Below are positions 11,901 to 23,548 of a DNA stretch of 64,000 nt, one piece after another. The DNA is from Hetaerina americana (lineage: Eukaryota > Arthropoda > Insecta > Odonata > Calopterygidae). The stretch is from the NCBI GenBank assembly GCA_022747635.1, contig JAKTNV010000017.1, positions 744,001-808,000 on the forward strand. Reading direction: 5' to 3'. Every line of letters starts with the position of its first letter. Positions within the stretch are counted from its first letter, which is position 1. The position numbers and the translations under genes are program-made. The notes beneath the pieces were generated by a model, which was not told the DNA's origin, ran no database searches, and worked only from the letters and a program-made list of their open reading frames with translations.

Positions 11901-14574
11901 CAACCATGAATATTTAAAACGATTTGATACTTAAAAATTTAAAGTTTACGCCGCTCAGACCCTGTAATTTTACCACGTTTCTGCTAAACACATAGGTTGG
12001 AGTATAACTAAAAGAGAATTCCTATTTCATGATTCCAGTTCCATTGATTATACTTCCTTTGCCAAACGAAAATGCAACTGTAAATCTCTCGTGAGACTTA
12101 CCTTTCACTAAATGAAAAGTACTATAGAGAGAAGTTAAGGTTTACTTCTTTGCTGAATTCTAAATTGTCAGAACTTTATTTTGGCCTCCCGTTTTTGTAG
12201 TTTTATAGCAATAGACTGCCAATTCTCCATCCATGTACAAGTTATTGGATATGATAATTACAAATTTTTAGTACACTCAATTCAGTGAAAATTAGATGAC
12301 ACCTATTGAGAAACGCCAAGTAAGTCTACTCGGTTTTATGGGTGCTTATAATTTCCCAATAAAAGGTCCTTAAGTCTGAGAATAAGTTTAACTTTAACTT
12401 TGCGTTCCTTTTGGCTTTCGTTTAGCGAAGGAAATTTTTTAAGGAGCTTGTCCATGTTTCAATGATGTTAGCAATTTAAATAAAGTTACTGTAAGCGCTA
12501 TGAGATTATGAATTTAAATCTTTGGCCTAGTGTGTGCATATTCATGTTTATACAGTTTGATTTACGCTATTATTGTTCCAATTAATTATACTAATTTTTT
12601 TGCTTTTATTTTCTGCTCTCTATGGCGAGATGCGTCTATGGTGTTCTCCAATTTATACGAGAGAGACATTCATAGATCGTAAAATTTATTAATGCTTCCG
12701 CGGGATTAAGTTTTTCTTTGCAGTTCCCACGGTGGGAAAATCGATTTCACCGTAACTGTCTCCACTAGCCGTTATTTTGGGTCTGAATATGTGCTCCTAA
12801 TTTTATAACCTCTACCCATTACCCGCCATCCAGGTTTATCCCGATGAACTGTCATTATTAAATTAATTCAATTCTTGGATTCAAACTTACATCATCATCA
12901 TAACACGCACTTCTATAAATTATGATTTATTTGATCCCATCAAAAAAGTTTCCTGAATTTTCTAATGGCCTCTACTCAATATAATGTTGGATACGACTAT
13001 ATCCGCTCCAAGACCCTCTTTATTTCAGATTATTGGCGCTTTTTCATTGTGCTCGAAGAAATAACGAATCGCTCTTGAGGTTTACCATCGCGTGACCTCG
13101 AGAAAACGAGTTCTCAAAGAATGAATATGACGACAGAACGTCGTGGCTGCACGCAAGGAGACTTTATTGAATTACTTAGGGGTAGTTCGGCGTAATGAGA
13201 AAAAAGGTTTGCACCGAATAAGCCGACGTGCTTTCCATCTAATCCGGTCGATAAAGGGATGGCTAAAGTTGCGGGTGAAGCTGAACAAACGAAAGTTTAT
13301 CGTGCTCTCAACCAATTTTGGGCATGTTTAGGTTATGCAGCCTTTGCCAGGTTGTGTTCCGATATTTACTTCATCGGTCCTGCTTCCAGCCATGGTGTGC
13401 GGGCGGGAGCTGTCGTCTTGGGGCGGGACTGGCAACGCGAAAAACTAATAACTTAATGGAACTTGTGTGGAGCGGGTGAATTATGCCGTGACGAGATTAG
13501 GTTTGGGCCGCTGCTGAGCGCATTCGTGCACTGAACCATTTTGTAGAATTCGAGATGGTGGAGTGCGAAACGAAATCTAGTTGCGACTAAGTGACATAGG
13601 AGGGAAGCAGGTACACGTATTTGAAGTGATTAGAGTTTTCAAAAGTTCAAAACTAACGGGTCCGTGTAAGGCGGTGGATCTTTTGCGTGCCATTTTTGCT
13701 CATGTGCTTCTTGTGATTTTATGTACGGTAGGTAACTATGTGCTTAGCGACATGTACCCGAAACACGTTAAGAGGTAAAACGGTTGCCAAAGAAGCAACC
13801 TGAGAGCTCTATGAATGCAACTTTGGCATGCGTTCACTAAAGTAGTGGTGTTATAAAAGGTATGGCAATTTTTGTTGTTGCAACCCCTTAAAGTACTGTG
13901 AAAAATGGTCAAAATATCATGATAATTATAGTTCGAGTCATGCTAAGCCATTTATATTTAGTAGAGCCAGTAAAAAATATTTGATACATGCGTTAGTTAG
14001 CTCAATAGGAAACATTTGAGACTAACATTTCATTTAATGATCGTGGCGAACTGGAATAATTGACCTCTATAGAAACATAAAATTGTATGAAATATTTTTC
14101 CGAGTACCCGAAAATACTTTTCATTGCACGTGGTACAGTTTACTCTATATCCAGATTTAACCCTTTTATGAAGTGAATAAAGACTCATTGAAGTAATACT
14201 ACTTTCTCTAATGAACTCCTTATCTGCTTCTTAATGATTTCTGATGATCGTTATCTTGCACGTTATCACGTTAGCATGGACCTGCAACTTTATTCTCAGA
14301 TGTTGTACAGAATAATCTCTTATGAATATCTCACAAATAGTTGAAATATGTGTATATTATTCCTGAACTGGGAAAACAAATAATATCATCGTAATAAATA
14401 CGCAGATTGTATAATAAATTTTTAGAATTTTTTCCAGTTGAATCACTTATAACGAGTTTTTTTATTTTCCTATTAATGTTTAAACTCTCTGAGAACTCTT
14501 TTTTTGCGATAAGGTTGGATTTCAACTTAATCCTAACTTATCCTGAGCTATCAAGAACAAAACAAATAAGTAAC
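8951..14574. other. Long AT-rich noncoding tract
   Basis: 5.6 kb with no recognisable gene or transposon on either strand. Somewhat higher GC appears at 10680-11150 and 13060-13700 with short frames (13143-13331 and 13259-13456) that match nothing I know. These could be decayed repeats or small exons. Confidence 0.55.
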
Positions 14575-14596
14575 AAGTTACGCCTGAGACAACAAA
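14575..14596 (+). repeat. 22-nt match to the outer end of the PLE
   Basis: Identical over 22 nt to 26282-26303, and to the reverse complement of the polyprotein start at 25909-25930. The match stops within one base of the element's outer edge. The flanks are unrelated. It may be the end of a severely truncated PLE insertion. Chance cannot be excluded. Confidence 0.4.
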
Positions 14597-14889
14597 AACC
14601 AAATAAGGTTATGATTAACTTCGTTCTTTTTGAAAATGCGATTACGTGAATACTTTCTGGTGTGGTTTCGAATTTTTAATTTAACATATCGGGTATCACT
14701 CTCATATTTTGATGAAGGATGAAACTCATTGAAATAGTAAGTCTCGAGGAAAACTGATGCGGTCCCACAAGCTTAGGTAAGAGATTGAGTCGAGGATGGA
14801 ATTAATTTTGTAACTTCATGGTCTGATAACTAAAGAAAAACGTGCGATATTTCTTGCAGTCGATCCCACCAACACCATTATTTTCTGTC

Positions 14890-15245
14890 CAATCCCTTAA
14901 AGAGAGAGATGGGCAGGCCCCATTCTTTTTCTCCCAAACAACCCTCTAAATTCCCTTACATCCTCCTCCAAGCGTCCCCACACCCTCCGTCAGCCAGTCA
15001 AGCTGCATTTTCCTCTCCTCTACCCGAATTCACATTCACCCCACCACCACCCCCTCGCACACCGGCCAGCCTTTTATCGATCACCCCCCCCCCCTGCTCC
15101 TGTTCTCTAACCCCCTCCCCCATGTGGGAAACACCATTCCATTTTCAATCCCTCCTGCCGCTCACCTTTTCTACCCCCACCCCTTCCTCTCTACGATCCT
15201 TTACCGAGCACCCTAATCGCTCTCCCCCTCTCCTCGTTGCTTAAG
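14890..15245. other. Pyrimidine-skewed C-rich island
   Basis: The plus strand is C/T-rich (CCCTC, CACCCC repeats, a C9 run near 15086). The plus frame 14909-15244 is a Pro/Ser/Thr-rich low-complexity translation and is not convincing as a gene. It is a mirror image in strand bias of the island at 3.3 kb. Confidence 0.5.
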
Positions 15246-16800
15246 TGCCCATCTCATTCACTCTAGATCAACGGTACCTCAGGTTGTACCCTTGTCACTC
15301 CCTCCCTCCTCGAAGTATCTGATCATCCAATTCCTATTGACTCTTAGTGCTGTACGATATTAATACAAGTCGACTGTGGTGTACTATACTCGTGATTTAT
15401 CACATTTCGGCGTATATTGGTATTAGTTTCACTTATTAATATATATTGTCGATTTTTAAATAATATAGAAATATAGAGGAAAAAATGTGTCGGGAGGCAT
15501 AATTTTGCTATCACCAGTATTCGAGATGAGAGGTGAGGAAGGGGAATGAAAATCGGCATGTCGTTAATTTTCGTCAAATGCCTTTGCAAGTACGATGTCG
15601 TCACATGTATTTCAATACACTCTTTTATTATGTTCCATGAACATCACAAATCATTCCTCCCGGTACGCTTTCCTGCACTCCTACTTTTATCTCTTTCCCT
15701 TCAGATGAACTCAGTTTCACCTCGAATGTTTTGAGCAAAAACACGTATTCACTTCTAATTTCTACCTGAATATAAAATAAATGTGAAGCACATGTTGCGA
15801 ATAAGTAATTCACGTTGGGAAGAGGGTATAATAGGAATTTACTATTCGAGCAGAACGCGCAATAAAAGGAATCTTCAGCAAATTCCTTTTATTGTGCGTT
15901 CGTTCGAAAGTATTTTAAATGCTTAATGTGAATTTAAAAATGACCTGTACATGTTTTTGGAAGTTGGAGAGTTTCTACCTCGTATGCATCGAATCATGGG
16001 GGTATATTATATGAACTTTATAATAGAAAATAAAGTTCTTCCTGAGAAAGTTACCTTAGCCCAAAGGATAGTGTATTCGCCAATCCGAAATCCTAGCGAG
16101 CCCAAGGTTTCACTGCTACCACAGTGATTTACCTCGAGGATGAGTTATTCACAGTTCCCTTAAAACCACAAACATTTTTCATAATTGCCACTAAAGTTGT
16201 GGTTATTGTTGACGTAGCTAACGGTCCCTGTTGTTAACACAGATGTCGCGAATTCGAGAGTTCCGCTTCTATCATGTGCGATGTTATCTCGGGTAGTGAC
16301 CTCATGTAAGCCTAATAACAAGTGATGGAGTGGATGCAATCAGGTTTCCAAATGCTCTCGCGCGAATTCTAGGAGAAAACTCATCACCTCCCCTATCTTT
16401 ATCGGGACGAAATTCTATTGGCATCGCACAATGCACATTCGATATAAAGTTGTAATATTTTCATTCTAGCCCATTACTAAGTTTATGTATCAATTTTTCA
16501 GGGTCGTCTGAAATTGAAACTCGTTTTCAATCATTATCTGTGGCATGATTTCATACTAGCAAAATTGGAATCGTGACAATCGCATTGGAGAAATAAATTC
16601 CTCATCATACTGTGATAGTAGCAATATTCTATAACTTACTGAAAATACATTTCTGTCAGTTCATACTTCTCTTTAGAATGATTCTCGTTACAAAAAGATT
16701 GGCCGATTGAAAGATGAATTCAATCTCCAAATAGTTTCTATTCGTACAATCACGAAATGGCATAAGTATTTCAATGCAACAATTTCAGAGTGTAAATATC
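15246..16800. other. AT-rich DNA, no gene recognised
   Basis: Only the 20-bp hairpin at 15853 stands out. Confidence 0.6.
15853..15901. repeat. 20-bp hairpin with one mismatch
   Basis: Arms 15853-15872 and 15882-15901 pair over 20 positions with one C/T mismatch and a 9-nt loop. The outer flanks TTCGAGC and GTTCGAA continue the symmetry imperfectly. It could be a small foldback (MITE-like) repeat. Confidence 0.75.
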
Positions 16801-16802
16801 AT

Positions 16803-16876
16803 TCGCCTTGACCGGGATTCGAACCCAGATTCCTCGATGCCCGGCCAAGTGCTTTAGCCAGTTAATCTATCGATGC
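16803..16876 (-). repeat. tRNA-derived repeat head
   Basis: Minus strand: A-box-like TAGATTAACTGGCTAAAGC, an anticodon-like stem CTTGG/TCGAG with a 7-nt loop lacking the universal U33, then CTGGGTTCGAATCCCGG with a perfect B box. The acceptor stem does not pair well. It looks like a SINE head or a tRNA pseudogene rather than a working tRNA. Confidence 0.6.
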
Positions 16877-16884
16877 GTTCTCTT

Positions 16885-18120
16885 ACGCTTCGAAATTTTG
16901 AGGTCTTTTAAGGAACCAAACGACAAAATACCGCACTTACAATGTCATAGGCATTCGTAGTCGTGCGCAATGTACCACAGTCCACGAGTTTAAAGCCAAC
17001 TTTAAACACCGAGGGTGTTACCTATGACAAATTCCAAGAACCGGCGGGTGATACTGCAACAGTAACTTTTTGACGATGTTTATTAGCGGATGACTCCGTC
17101 AAAAAGTTACTTTTCTGGTATATACCGCATTATTTACATATACTTTTAGCTTCAAATCAGAATCTCCAAGTCCTTGGAGCAATTCAGGCAGACCGCATAA
17201 TTTTTCAAAGATTTCGGAGTCGACCTGGCGTCTGAAATAAAAAAATCTTGCTGGCATGTCACTCGAATCATATGCCTTGCTGTTATCTTATTAATGTACA
17301 CCTTCTATTTGTTAATTTAGACACGTAGTCGATAATTTTTATCCAACCACTCGAGAGATGGAATTCCAAATCGATTTAGGTTTAATTGGATGCAAAATAC
17401 GAAACTGTGATAGTGCCTACTTTTTTATGACTTATTACTACTACTACTTTCTAAAAAATATTAAAATCATCCAATCAAGTTTTATTCCAGGTATTTTCTT
17501 ATTGCAAAAATTAACAGCCCAGTAGCACATTTTTTCATTTTATTAAATTCCCATAGCCATGGCAAGAAACCATAAATATTTTGGTGGGTATTTTCAGGAG
17601 GAAGGACCTGGCGAGACGATAATGCACTCACATTTTACCTTCATGTGCGCAATCGTTTAGAGTGACGAGGTATGGAAATATGGTATCTGGCTTCCAATCG
17701 ACACGGTGTTGCCCCGAAAAAGTTCTGTATCATATGTGAGTGGAATTTAAGTTAAAAGTGAATTTAAATTACGAAATAAATTGTAGGATACTCTTCAAGT
17801 GACCAAAATCCATAAATGTCCTATCATGATTTTACCACGGTATGCGCAAAGTCACCAAAGAAAAGCCTCGGTGTCTAATCAACTTGTCCAACTTGAAGAC
17901 ATGCGGCATATTTCCGCAGCAAACAGGCTCTTGCTCATCATTATCGGATGCAAAGTCCAAGAGGTGAGAAATTTGACAAAAATCGGCGCATTTACACTCG
18001 ATACACACGTGTCGACAGGTTACCCAAGAGATAAGATGGAACCGTTAGGCTCTCAGAATCCTTCCTGGACTATGGCGCATGTTCTTGTCCTAGGATCCAT
18101 TGCTCTGGTTTGATGGCGCG
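16885..18120. other. Noncoding DNA with one unassigned open frame
   Basis: Contains the inverted repeat at 17061. An uninterrupted plus frame of 104 codons (17799-18113) has no domain I recognise and no visible promoter or splice context. I leave it uncalled. Confidence 0.5.
17061..17111. repeat. 15-bp inverted repeat
   Basis: Arms 17061-17075 (AGTAACTTTTTGACG) and 17097-17111 are perfect complements around a 21-nt centre. No coding context. Confidence 0.7.
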
Positions 18121-18735
18121 TTAAAAACTTAGCCGTTGAGCACCTATGACTTAAAGCTGCCGCCGCCGTGAATAGAAAATGTTATGCGATAACATGAGGA
18201 CCTTCGACCCCGAGTTACTTGAGGAGGAAGAAGACCTCTGGGACTTTTATCGCCTTTTCCTTAAGCTCCCCCCCGTCACGTCGTCGACTGCGCCTGCCGC
18301 GGTCCATACAGCGGGCAGCTGCCGCGCGACAGAGCGATACATAGCCTTTCCCGGGCCGCGCTCCCTTCTCTGTCCACGTCATGTCACGCCCTTATCCCAT
18401 CCCCCTTCACTCCTACACCCCCCTCATCTCCCCCGTTCCCTGCGCAAAAATGGAACCTCGCGGGGTCGCTTCCTCTTCCCTTTGCAACTTGCGCCGGGCA
18501 TGCGGATGGACGGACGGCCACGCACGCACGGACACTCGCGGGACAAACAAGATATCCCAGATGGAACCCCATTTCCCCCCTCCCCCAAACTACACGCACA
18601 CACGCGGACAAAAACAGGCATTGCGCACGCAACAAACTCCACTTTGGAATCCCCCCAACCTCCGCCTCTCTCGCTTGAGAGAGGCTCATCCCACGCACCC
18701 GCTCTCCCTCGGTTCACTGACCACTCCAACTGACG
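18121..18735. other. GC-rich, C-skewed island
   Basis: Clusters of CpG and C-runs (for example 18401-18440 and 18571-18600) with overlapping long frames on both strands (18179-18733 +, 18381-18875 +, 18384-18698 -). None shows a domain, and the overlap itself marks compositional shadows. It is a candidate promoter or 5' exon region by composition only. Confidence 0.5.
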
Positions 18736-21700
18736 GACAATCGCGATTCAAACACTTTTTCCAAGAGGCTCTTCCAGAATTACTTTCAGAGGAGAATTCT
18801 CTTGATGTCGGAGCATTTCCCCGCAGTTCGATTTTTCCCTGTATTGAGCATCGTGTCCAAGTCCACGATTCATAACCGAATGCCAAAAACCGAAGTTATC
18901 AAGTGGTAAGAGGGTGGGTGAGGGTAAGAAGACCACATGTTGATGGAAGGATGGTCGGGTCCCTTCTCTATGCTGTCTGAGAAAGAGAGAAAGATCTGGT
19001 AATATTAGTCACACAGTTTTAGCTGGGATGGCTAATAGGCATCGACAATAAGAAATCTCTCCAATTTGCCAAATGAAATTTTATGCAGTTGATTACGTAA
19101 TACTCTGCCGGGCATAATACGAACGCGTGAATATGAAAATACTCATGGAAAATTCGTAATTTTGGAAGAATAATCGATATGTAGTTAAATGCGTTCCATT
19201 TGCCTATATAATAAAATCAAAATTTAGCAAAATATCCAAGTTCTTGTTGAGATAACCCAATTGAAGTAATGTAGCTCTCAAGCCCTTTGAACCTGAAAGT
19301 TAAGTGACAGCTCATATTTTGTTCCAGTGCTGCCATATTTCGTAGATCTTTCTTTCTTAGCTCTCTTTTCCTTGCTCAGAATTTGAAGTGCAAGAAGGAA
19401 AATCTGGCAACTTTGTTATAATTCCCTATTTATAGAAAAGCCATGTCGGAGTGATAATATCTAGACACCGCACTGAACTTCCAGCTTCCGCTATAACGAT
19501 GTAATTGATCAACTTATTATGGTAATGTGCGGGATCGAGTACCAGTAAGCCAATCTGAATAGTTAAGGGACTCAACTTAAATTGCGTGCAAAGGCTCCAC
19601 AGTTGTGTTCCTTAATCCAAATCAAATACCAATACAAGATATAGAATCTGTACTTAAAGCTAATTTTCGATGAATTTTTTTAAATAGGGAAACGCAAAGC
19701 CATTGCATGAATTTTAAAAAAAATTGAATCTATGTAGTTTCTGGTATAGAGTTCACAACCATGAGGGTTTTCAAAAAACATTCTTTACACTAGACTGAAA
19801 AGATAGAGCAGGGCATGGCAAGAAAAACACTCACTAATGCCATTCCTACCAATACCTCCGACCAAAACTGTGGCCTTTGATTCGGTCGGACGCCATCCAG
19901 TGCGGTTGCGTATGCATATACCTTCAACACCGATGTCGCAGACGACGCGGCTCGGTGCAACAGGTTCCTCCGTCTCCTGTAGGACAAGTGCCATCGCTTA
20001 TGGGTACTTGACGTATGTGTATGCACACGCCATAAACTTTTATTTGTGCCATTTTTAGCCTCTAAGCTCTTCGTGGCAATACTCTTCGCCCATTACCCCG
20101 CAATTAATGGTATTTATAAACCTTTATCCGTCAGTTTTGTCCACGAAGGTGTCCCTCTTTGCTAGGGTTAGGAATTGCAGGTTATTGTGATTTTTTACGG
20201 TGAAAGGGGTCATATACGGGCACTACCACTTTGATTTACGGAATAACGATTTCGGAGGAGTAATTTAAATCGCTATTTGCTTTCCGTCGCAAAGAGTTAC
20301 GTAGTCACCGAAATCCCGCAGAATCCGTTGATATTTTGCATGAAGTTGCGACGAGCTCAGACTTGATAATAGTTTCCGAAGGAGGGATTTTTCAATTAGC
20401 CAAACCTCAAAGAAAATAATGAATAACGGAAACAAGTTTCATGATCCAAAATGAGAAAAATTGGCTCTTCCGACTCTTCAAAAATGTATTAAAGTTTTTG
20501 GAAGGCTGATTGAAAACCAACTGTAACGGGGAAGTATCAAACAACCAGGTCAAATTGATGGGATTTGAGAGTGCAACTTTGCGGCTTTTTTTTTTAAAAA
20601 AAAAGACCGAAGCAAATCATTGAGTTAGGCAGCAGTGATTGAGGGAGCAGAAGAGTTGCGGAGAATTAAATAAGTATATGTAGTGCTCGATGAAAGGTCA
20701 TCATGATACGTGCCGAGTTTATTTGCTATGATAAAATTACCTATTGAGCGTTCGTTTCATCAACTCTCAATGGGTATACTGTAGTGTATTGCATGAGTTA
20801 CCAAATTAAGGATCGAGATTATCAACTTTTGATTTCAGTTAGTGAAAAAAATTGTTATTAAAACGTTTACGATGGAGAATAAAATTCAATTTTTTAAACT
20901 TATTTGGATTCCCTAAAATACTTGCAATAGAAATGGTTTTAACTAAAAAAATAAATAACTGATATTTTTACTGTTAAATTATCAATCTCCAGTAGCCCAA
21001 GCATGTGACTGAGTGAACAGTGAATAAGTTAATTATATCTTTGTAATTCCTAATAAGCATTTAATTACCTGACCCAAATGTAGTAGAATTGAAACTCAAT
21101 ATAAATGGATTAAAGTCAACCTTAAACCATAAGGCAAATACACTGTTCTGTATTATGGAATCATTTCTCTATGCCAAACATTAGTAGATCACTCCTAATA
21201 AAAGTTAAGCAGTAGTTGACAGCTTTCCAAAGGGTGGTCCTCGACTGGAATACAAGTCCGACGGTAGTTAACAAGGCATTGGAAATGATTTTTGCAAAAT
21301 CAGCTGTGATTCTTTTTCCATTAAAATTTTACGATAACATTTAACGTCCGTCCACGCCGATTGATCGATTTTCAAAACCTTGTTCGAACACGGGACAGTT
21401 AATACAAGATGAATCCAACTCTGCCTCATTGAGATGAAATCTAGGGTGAAACTCCTTTCCACGTGCCGCAATAACCGACGATCGCGAAACTTAAGAAGTG
21501 AACTTTGTTTCCATGACGACGAACGGGAGGAGAAACTTTTCTACAAGCTATGTCCTTAAAAATGATTAGATAAACGTTTTTTTTACCTGTATTTACACGG
21601 TTCGAAAAATTCTTCTCATTTCACGGGTACCCGGTCCGAATCCAATTACTGAGCTACCACAAATGTGCGCCTTTGAAGTCCGAGCTCTGGAAGGTTATCT

Positions 21701-23273
21701 CCAGTTCAGATACGCAAGGACAGCTGACGCAGCGGTGCCGCGTTTCTTCTGCCCGCCGCATGAGCTTAGAGATCCATGTTGAATTTTTCCGCTGAAGACT
21801 CATCCTGCACAGTAGAATTCCGTTTGCGAGACAGCAAAAAATATTGACAATTACGTTGGAGATTGTGAGCGGGATTGCGTTGCTTAAAGATGTGCCCCCA
21901 GCCGATGACGCCATAGAAAAACGAATAGTTGGTTGTGTAGTGGATTTTCAGCCCCGGAGTATCTCGTCGTTTATAGAGGTTGGTTGCATCATCATTGATG
22001 ACTGAAAACACATAATCAGATGAGGATTAAACTGAAAGTACAAGTAAACACATTTTCAGTTCGTTTACGTACGCTTCCTGCGCGATACTGTTAGCGGAAA
22101 ATAAAAGCCTTTTTAGACTCATACGATTAAATTAACTTTATCATTTGTGAATATTAAGCTCCTCCAGCGTTATATCAGGTAGAACTCGCTAGTTTTTTAC
22201 CCTATTACAAGTGTGTATTAAACCAAACAGGTATATCATATTTTTAATGAAACATTAATTAATTTGGTGGCCGTTATCAAACCACGATCAAGGATAAAAA
22301 TCCACAAGAACTAGCAAACGAACAAACCATACAATCATTCTAGACACGGTGCATAACAAATTACAATAACATAATTTTCCTCACGCTGTAAAGCATATTC
22401 TACGGTAAGGTTGAAAAACATCGTCCCATACGGGAGGTTTGCATAAAAAAGCAGGCATAATTTTTTTTAAAGCTTTATGATTTGTGTCCGTTTCCGATAA
22501 CTTGTATAAAAATGCTCAATATGCTCAATAATATGAATAGTTTCATGCATTGAGTGATTTTTTAATATTCAAGCACACATGGCAGGAGTATGCACATTCT
22601 ATGATTGTTACATTCAATATACATGCATCTCAATCCTACACTGTGAAATCTATGTGATTTTAAATCTGATATTCAATTGGAAATAATTATTTTATCATGT
22701 GTATTTCCGGATCATTAGCCCTCCCCATTACCACAATGGTAAATATTTCCAACTCTTTAGGTACTCAAGTTTTAAAAAAATCACGTATTTTTTTCAACTT
22801 TTGCGTAGCCCTACCGCCGTATCTTACACAAAAGCCTATTTCTTCAAGGAAAATGATAAAAGGAAAATATGGCGGATAAAAAAATGTATCCTGCCAAAAT
22901 TTTTATAAATACCACCTCCAGGCTATCTGATTCTGATTGAACACCATATTTTGTGTCCATCCCTGCAAAAATGGAGGACTCTAATTTCACTTGATATTGG
23001 AGTATAAAAGCTCATGAATATGACTGACGTTTTATGGAAAAATAAGTACATCTTTAGACTAAGGCAGTATAATTGTGTAGAGAACCCTGATATTACAGAA
23101 AATTGATATATTTTTAATTTTTGTGTTGACAACCGTAAAGTAAAGAATCCACTATTTCATTACAGAATTGCGGTCTCTGTTTCTAATATTAAGTAGGAAT
23201 CCTAAAATGGATTCATTTCAGCAGCAGAAACGAAAGAAAAACTTTGGAGGCAAGTCATTTATAATTTATTATC
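18736..23273. other. AT-rich DNA, no gene recognised
   Basis: A minus-strand frame at 21766-22011 (81 codons) and its overlap at 21654-21914 look more protein-like than their surroundings but match no family I know. The rest is AT-rich with no repeats identified. Confidence 0.55.
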
Positions 23274-23285
23274 ATGCTTTTAGTT
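23274..23285. repeat. Left target-site duplication of the PLE
   Basis: ATGCTTTTAGTT, repeated exactly at 26303-26314 on the other side of the insertion. A 12-bp duplication is within the usual range for PLEs. Confidence 0.92.
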
Positions 23286-23286
23286 G

Positions 23287-23548
23287 TTGAAATGTAATGA
23301 AATAATTGACTTTGTAATTCCACACACTTTATTTAAAAACACACGACCCAGGTTTCGACGTTGAACGTCATCATCAGGTGGTCCTCATAGAAGCACGCTG
23401 GCTATATATACCTTCTGATCATAGGAGGGGGGGGTTGGTCAGAGAGGGAGGTCGGAGGGGTAAAAAAGGTTACAATGTAGCTGGGAAGAAAAGAGAATTG
23501 CATTTTTGATTTAGAAGAGTGGTAGGTCTAGGAGTGGGGAGTGGGAGG
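23287..23548 (-). repeat. Downstream pseudo-LTR of the PLE
   Basis: 262 bp, about 99% identical to 25951-26211. It contains the last codons and TAA stop of the polyprotein (stop at 23513-23511), the 3' untranslated region and a hammerhead-type motif (23342-23380). It ends one base from the left target-site duplication. Confidence 0.92.
23342..23380 (-). ncRNA. Hammerhead-type ribozyme motif in the downstream pLTR
   Basis: Read on the minus strand: a 3-nt CAC, then CUGAUGA (23377-23371), one unpaired U, a stem GACG/CGUC closed by UUCAA, GAAA (23356-23353), a short stem III (ACC/GGU with a 2-nt loop) and the cleavable triplet GUC (23347-23345). The GUG that follows pairs with the CAC before CUGAUGA as the start of stem I. 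These are the core elements of a type I hammerhead, known from pLTRs of Penelope-like elements. The extra U before stem II departs from the textbook core. Predicted cleavage is between 23345 and 23344. Activity is inferred. Confidence 0.7.

Noticed and set aside
16803..16876. A functional tRNA gene.
   Set aside because: A good B box, but no pairing acceptor stem and no U33 in the anticodon loop. Kept as a repeat head.
17799..18113. A 104-codon plus frame.
   Set aside because: No recognisable domain, signal or splice context. Length alone is not enough in 64 kb of sequence.
18179..18875. Several long overlapping frames on both strands.
   Set aside because: Compositional shadows of a C-rich island. 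No frame shows a domain or preferred coding pattern.
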